Shown piece by piece: positions 58,201 to 61,035 of a stretch of DNA of 61,035 nucleotides. Each line of letters begins with the position of its first letter. The stretch's first letter is position 1. Both the position numbers and the translations under genes were made by a program. The DNA is from Actinomycetes bacterium (lineage in GTDB: Bacteria; Actinomycetota; Actinomycetes; Jiangellales; Jiangellaceae). Where the stretch lies: the NCBI GenBank assembly GCA_021793295.1, contig JAJYTA010000006.1, forward strand, positions 1 to 61,035, written 5' to 3'. The notes beneath the pieces are model-generated. The model was not told the origin of the DNA. It saw nothing but the letters and a program-made list of their open reading frames with translations, and did not search any database.

Positions 58201-60759
58201 GTGGACAGCACCACTGCGCTCTACCTCGTCGGCGGCATCGTCGCCGTCTGTCTCGCGACGTTGGGTCTGCTGCGCTATCGCGCCCGGAAGAAGGGGCGCG
58301 ATTCCGGTTCTGACACCCCACGAGCGGTCCGGGCCGTCGTCGCGCTGCTGGTCCTCGGTGCGTCGACCTATGTGACGTTAACCGCCCAGCCCAACCTGGG
58401 CCTCGACCTGCGCGGCGGCGCCCAGATCGTGCTCGAAACCCAGAGCACCGACAACGTCGAGGCGAACACGGAGTCCACCGACCGTGCCCTCGGTGTGCTG
58501 CGTCGACGGGTCGACGCCCTCGGGGTCGCCGAGCCGTCGTTGACCCGTTCCGGTGACCGACGCATCATCGTCGAACTGCCGGGCGTCGACGATCCCCGCG
58601 AAGCCTCCGACGCGCTGGGACAGACCGCTCAGCTGACCGTTCACCCGGTCCTGGGCTATGCCGCGCCGGAGGACTTGCCCACCCCCAATGGTGAGGACGG
58701 CGGCGAGGCGACGCCGCAAGAGACGCCGACGCCCGACGACACGTCGACTCCGAACACCGACGCCACCGAGGGCGCGGCCGGCGGCGACACCGAGCCATCG
58801 CCGCCCAGTGACGACACCGGAACCGATGCTCCGCAGAACGAGGCGCCGGCCGAGGGCGAAGGCCAGGTGATCGCGGACGAGTCCGGGCAGCCGATCCAGA
58901 TCGGTCCGGCGGCGATGACCGGTGAGGAGATCGACGGGGCCGACGGCCTGTTCGACCCGCAGCGCGGCTGGTTCGTCACCATCGACTTCACCGGCGACGG
59001 CGGAAACACCTGGGCGAACCTGACCAGCGAGGCAGCCTGTCAGCCGGCCAACGATCCCCGGCGCCGCATCGCCATCGTTCTCGACGGTGAGGTCATCTCC
59101 TCACCGAACGTCACCCAGTCTGTCCAGTGCGGCGTGGGCATCCGCGGCGGGCAGACCGAGATCACCGGCAACTTCGACCAGGCCGAGGCGAAGGACCTGG
59201 CCGCGCTGATCAAGGGTGGTGCACTACCAGTCCCGGTCGAGATCATCTCGCAGCGCGTCGTCGGCCCCACCCTGGGCGACGAGGCCATTGAGGCCAGCGC
59301 TTGGGCCGCCATCATCGGCATGGCACTGACGACGATCTTCATCGCCGTGGTCTACCGCTTGGTCGGTGTCATGGCGATTCTGGCCTTGCTCGGCTACGGC
59401 CTGATGTCCTTCGCCGCGCTCACCGCGCTGGGCGCCACGCTGACGCTGCCTGGTCTCGCCGGTTTCGTGCTCGCCATCGGTATGGCCGTCGACGCGAACG
59501 TGCTGATCTTCGAGCGAGCCCGTGAGGACTACGTCGACGGCAAGACGAAGAGCCTGCGCGGGGCGGTCCAGAGCGGATTCAAGAACGCGCTGTCGGCCAT
59601 CGCGGACTCCAACATCACCACGCTGCTCGCTGCCGGCCTGCTGTTCTTCCTGGCGGCCGGTCCGGTGCGTGGATTCGGTGTCACGCTGACCATCGGTGTG
59701 CTGGCCTCGCTGATGTCCGCCCTGGTGCTCAGCCGGGTCTTCTGCGAGTGGCTCGCCGACCGGCGTTGGGTCCGCAACCACCCCGCCGCCAGCGGGCTGG
59801 CCCGCCACGGCCGGGTCCGGATCTGGCTGCGGAGCACCAACACCAACTTGATGCGTTTCCCGCTGCGCTGGCTTGCCATCTCGGCCGTCGCTGTTGTCAT
59901 CGGACTCGGCGGTATCTTCATCCGCGGGCTGGACTTCGGTATCGACTTCACCGGTGGCCGGATGGTCGAAGTGGCCACCAACGAACCGGTCGACATCGAT
60001 GACGCCCGGGCCGCCGTCGCCGATGCCGGGTTCCCGACGGCGATCGTGCAGGAGTCCGGCGACGGCGACATCGCCGTGCGCGCCTCTGACATGAGTGACG
60101 ACCAGTCCATCGAGGTCCAGGAGGCTCTCGGTGAGCTCGGCGGGGGCGCGGAGGTCGTGCGTGACGAGCTGATCGGCCCCAGCCTCGGTGAAGAGCTGCA
60201 ACGCAACGCGTTCATCGCGCTCGGGGTGGCGCTCGCCGCGCAGCTGGCCTACCTGGCGATCCGGTTCCGATGGACGTTCGGCACCGGGGCCGTCGTGGCG
60301 TTGTTCCAGAACGTCATCGTGACCATCGGCATCTTCGCCTGGTTGGGCAAGCCCATCGACAGCATCTTCCTCGCGGCGATCTTGACGATCATCGGTTACA
60401 CGGTGAACGACTCCGTCGTGGTCTTCGACCGGATCCGCGAGTCGTGGACCCGCAAGAGAGACGAGGACTTCTCGCAGGTGGCCAACACCGCGGTCCTCAA
60501 CACCTTGCCGCGTTCGGTCAACACCGGCGCCAGCACCTTGTTCGTTCTGCTCGCGCTGCTGTTCCTGGGCGGTGATTCGCTGTCGAACTTCGCGTTGGCT
60601 CTGGTGCTGGGCATCATCATCGGCACCTACTCGTCGAACTTCACCGCAACGCCGCTGGCCGTGGAACTGGAACGGCGCAAGCCTGCGCCCGAGCCCGAGC
60701 GTCCGAAGAAGTCCGACCGGCGCGACCGCGAGGACCCCAACTACGGGGCCGTCGTCTAG
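58201..60759 (+). CDS. secDF: SecDF fusion protein (proton-driven translocase)
   Basis: An 852-residue single-chain SecD-SecF that pulls exported proteins through SecYEG. The SecD half has NLGLDLRGGAQIVLETQ, RRRVDALGVAEPSLTRSGD, the D-rich P1 head and LPGLAGFVLAIGMAVDANVLIFERAREDY; the SecF half starts near residue 550 with GLDFGIDFTGGRMVEV and ends TIIGYTVNDSVVVFDRIRE. An acidic Thr/Pro insertion (about 155-225: TPQETPTPDDTSTPNTDATE) interrupts the first periplasmic domain. GTG 58201 follows GGAGGATCATT. Separate secD and secF genes are usual in actinobacteria, so this is probably a second system. Confidence 0.92.
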   Translation: MDSTTALYLVGGIVAVCLATLGLLRYRARKKGRDSGSDTPRAVRAVVALLVLGASTYVTLTAQPNLGLDLRGGAQIVLETQSTDNVEANTESTDRALGVLRRRVDALGVAEPSLTRSGDRRIIVELPGVDDPREASDALGQTAQLTVHPVLGYAAPEDLPTPNGEDGGEATPQETPTPDDTSTPNTDATEGAAGGDTEPSPPSDDTGTDAPQNEAPAEGEGQVIADESGQPIQIGPAAMTGEEIDGADGLFDPQRGWFVTIDFTGDGGNTWANLTSEAACQPANDPRRRIAIVLDGEVISSPNVTQSVQCGVGIRGGQTEITGNFDQAEAKDLAALIKGGALPVPVEIISQRVVGPTLGDEAIEASAWAAIIGMALTTIFIAVVYRLVGVMAILALLGYGLMSFAALTALGATLTLPGLAGFVLAIGMAVDANVLIFERAREDYVDGKTKSLRGAVQSGFKNALSAIADSNITTLLAAGLLFFLAAGPVRGFGVTLTIGVLASLMSALVLSRVFCEWLADRRWVRNHPAASGLARHGRVRIWLRSTNTNLMRFPLRWLAISAVAVVIGLGGIFIRGLDFGIDFTGGRMVEVATNEPVDIDDARAAVADAGFPTAIVQESGDGDIAVRASDMSDDQSIEVQEALGELGGGAEVVRDELIGPSLGEELQRNAFIALGVALAAQLAYLAIRFRWTFGTGAVVALFQNVIVTIGIFAWLGKPIDSIFLAAILTIIGYTVNDSVVVFDRIRESWTRKRDEDFSQVANTAVLNTLPRSVNTGASTLFVLLALLFLGGDSLSNFALALVLGIIIGTYSSNFTATPLAVELERRKPAPEPERPKKSDRRDREDPNYGAVV

Positions 60760-60770
60760 CTCACCGCGCA

Positions 60771-60830
60771 CTTGTCGGAGACTTGTCCACCCTCCGGGGC
60801 ATCTCGTAGCGTGGACGGGTCTCCGACAAG
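60771..60830 (+). terminator. secDF terminator hairpin
   Basis: Arms 60771-60790 and 60811-60830 pair at 18 of 20 positions (CTTGTCGGAGACttGTCCAC) around a 20-base loop, starting 11 bases past the stop. There is no U tract. Confidence 0.7.
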
Positions 60831-60870
60831 TCGCCTGATCGGTGCCCGCTCGGGTACCGTTCACTCGCTC

Positions 60871-60944
60871 GCCCGAATAGCTCAGCTGGTCAGAGCAACC
60901 GCCTTGTAAGCGGTAGGTCGTCGGTTCGAATCCGACTTCGGGCT
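60871..60944 (+). tRNA. tRNA-Thr (anticodon TGT)
   Basis: A complete 74-base cloverleaf: acceptor GCCCGAA/TTCGGGC, D stem GCTC/GAGC, anticodon stem ACCGC/GCGGT with loop CTTGTAA (anticodon TGT), T stem GTCGG/CCGAC with TTCGAAT, and discriminator T. No CCA is encoded. It follows the secDF terminator on the same strand. The last 91 bases of the window hold no visible gene; a weak AGAACCG/CGGTTCT dyad (60951-60993) may end the tRNA transcript. Confidence 0.97.
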
Positions 60945-61035
60945 CCCCTCAGAACCGTTCGAGACTGCACTGACGCCAGATCAGACCGGTTCTCACTCTC
61001 ACCCACCCGCGGCCCGTACCCACACAAGCTCGTCG

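Noticed and set aside
59224-60864. A 546-codon open frame opposite secDF
   Set aside because: It is antisense to conserved SecD/SecF motifs, His/Gln/Arg-rich and without membrane helices.

Overview
The window is chromosomal DNA of a high-GC actinobacterium. Signs of this are the GC-rich codon use, frequent GTG/TTG starts and 4-base stop/start overlaps, and typical actinobacterial families: a class E sortase with an LPDTG substrate, DUF3263, DUF6114/DUF6230, a HelD-type RNA polymerase helicase, a solo groEL with a Gly-Met tail, a MoaD-like protein beside a SAM-riboswitch-controlled threonine synthase, and dre-like GntR sites. I cannot fix the genus; a Jiangella-like or related filamentous lineage is only a guess. 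I see no prophage, CRISPR array or large biosynthetic cluster. The only clear mobile element is one IS481-type insertion.

Layout. 1-3.6 kb: the end of an S8 protease gene, a small ORF, and the helicase-associated partner usually found next to XPB helicase. 3.6-11.3 kb: a fatty-acyl module (acyl-CoA ligase, thiolase, FabG4-like reductase, HtdX-like hydratase, TetR regulator, SCP2-like protein, acyl-CoA dehydrogenase). Its two divergent promoters carry the same paired palindromes. 11.3-13.3 kb: DUF6230/DUF6114 surface proteins. 13.5-18.0 kb: an amino-sugar/tagatose-type catabolic operon (SIS protein, ROK kinase, PfkB kinase, class II aldolase) divergent from a DeoR regulator. 18-27 kb: LCP transferase, XPB helicase, two exported proteins, HelD, MFS transporter, HD phosphohydrolase. 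27.1-29.6 kb: a three-gene polymorphic toxin module (WXG100-like partner, toxin, putative immunity protein). 29.6-37.8 kb: DUF4031, CutC, GroEL with two tandem CIRCE operators, an HTTM-like membrane pair, a MarR/Old-Yellow-Enzyme pair, a phytoene-desaturase-like enzyme.

37.4-43.4 kb: an anchored protein, a sortase-anchored metzincin, class E sortase with a 51-residue membrane protein, a MoaD-like carrier and threonine synthase under a SAM riboswitch. 43.4-47.7 kb: a Doc/RHH toxin-antitoxin pair, trehalose genes otsB and otsA, LytR_C and DUF3263 proteins. 47.9-49.0 kb: a hypothetical gene plus two DUF202 membrane proteins. 49.0-54.2 kb: a wall-recycling cluster (murQ, GntR regulator, DigH-like glycosyl hydrolase, methyltransferase, D-amino-acid-type deaminase) with three dre-like operators. 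54.2-57.4 kb: two RibD-C/DHFR-like enzymes, then an unstable stretch with an intergenic inverted repeat, a frameshifted IS481 element with a 15-base target duplication, and an aminotransferase remnant. 57.4-61 kb: tatA, a small exported protein, a fused secDF gene and tRNA-Thr(TGT).

Genes that appear to work together are the TetR-controlled lipid module, the DeoR-controlled sugar operon, the GntR-controlled muropeptide-recycling genes, the sortase with its neighbouring LPDTG metzincin, and the toxin/immunity trio. All functional statements come from reading the sequence; no database search was run.
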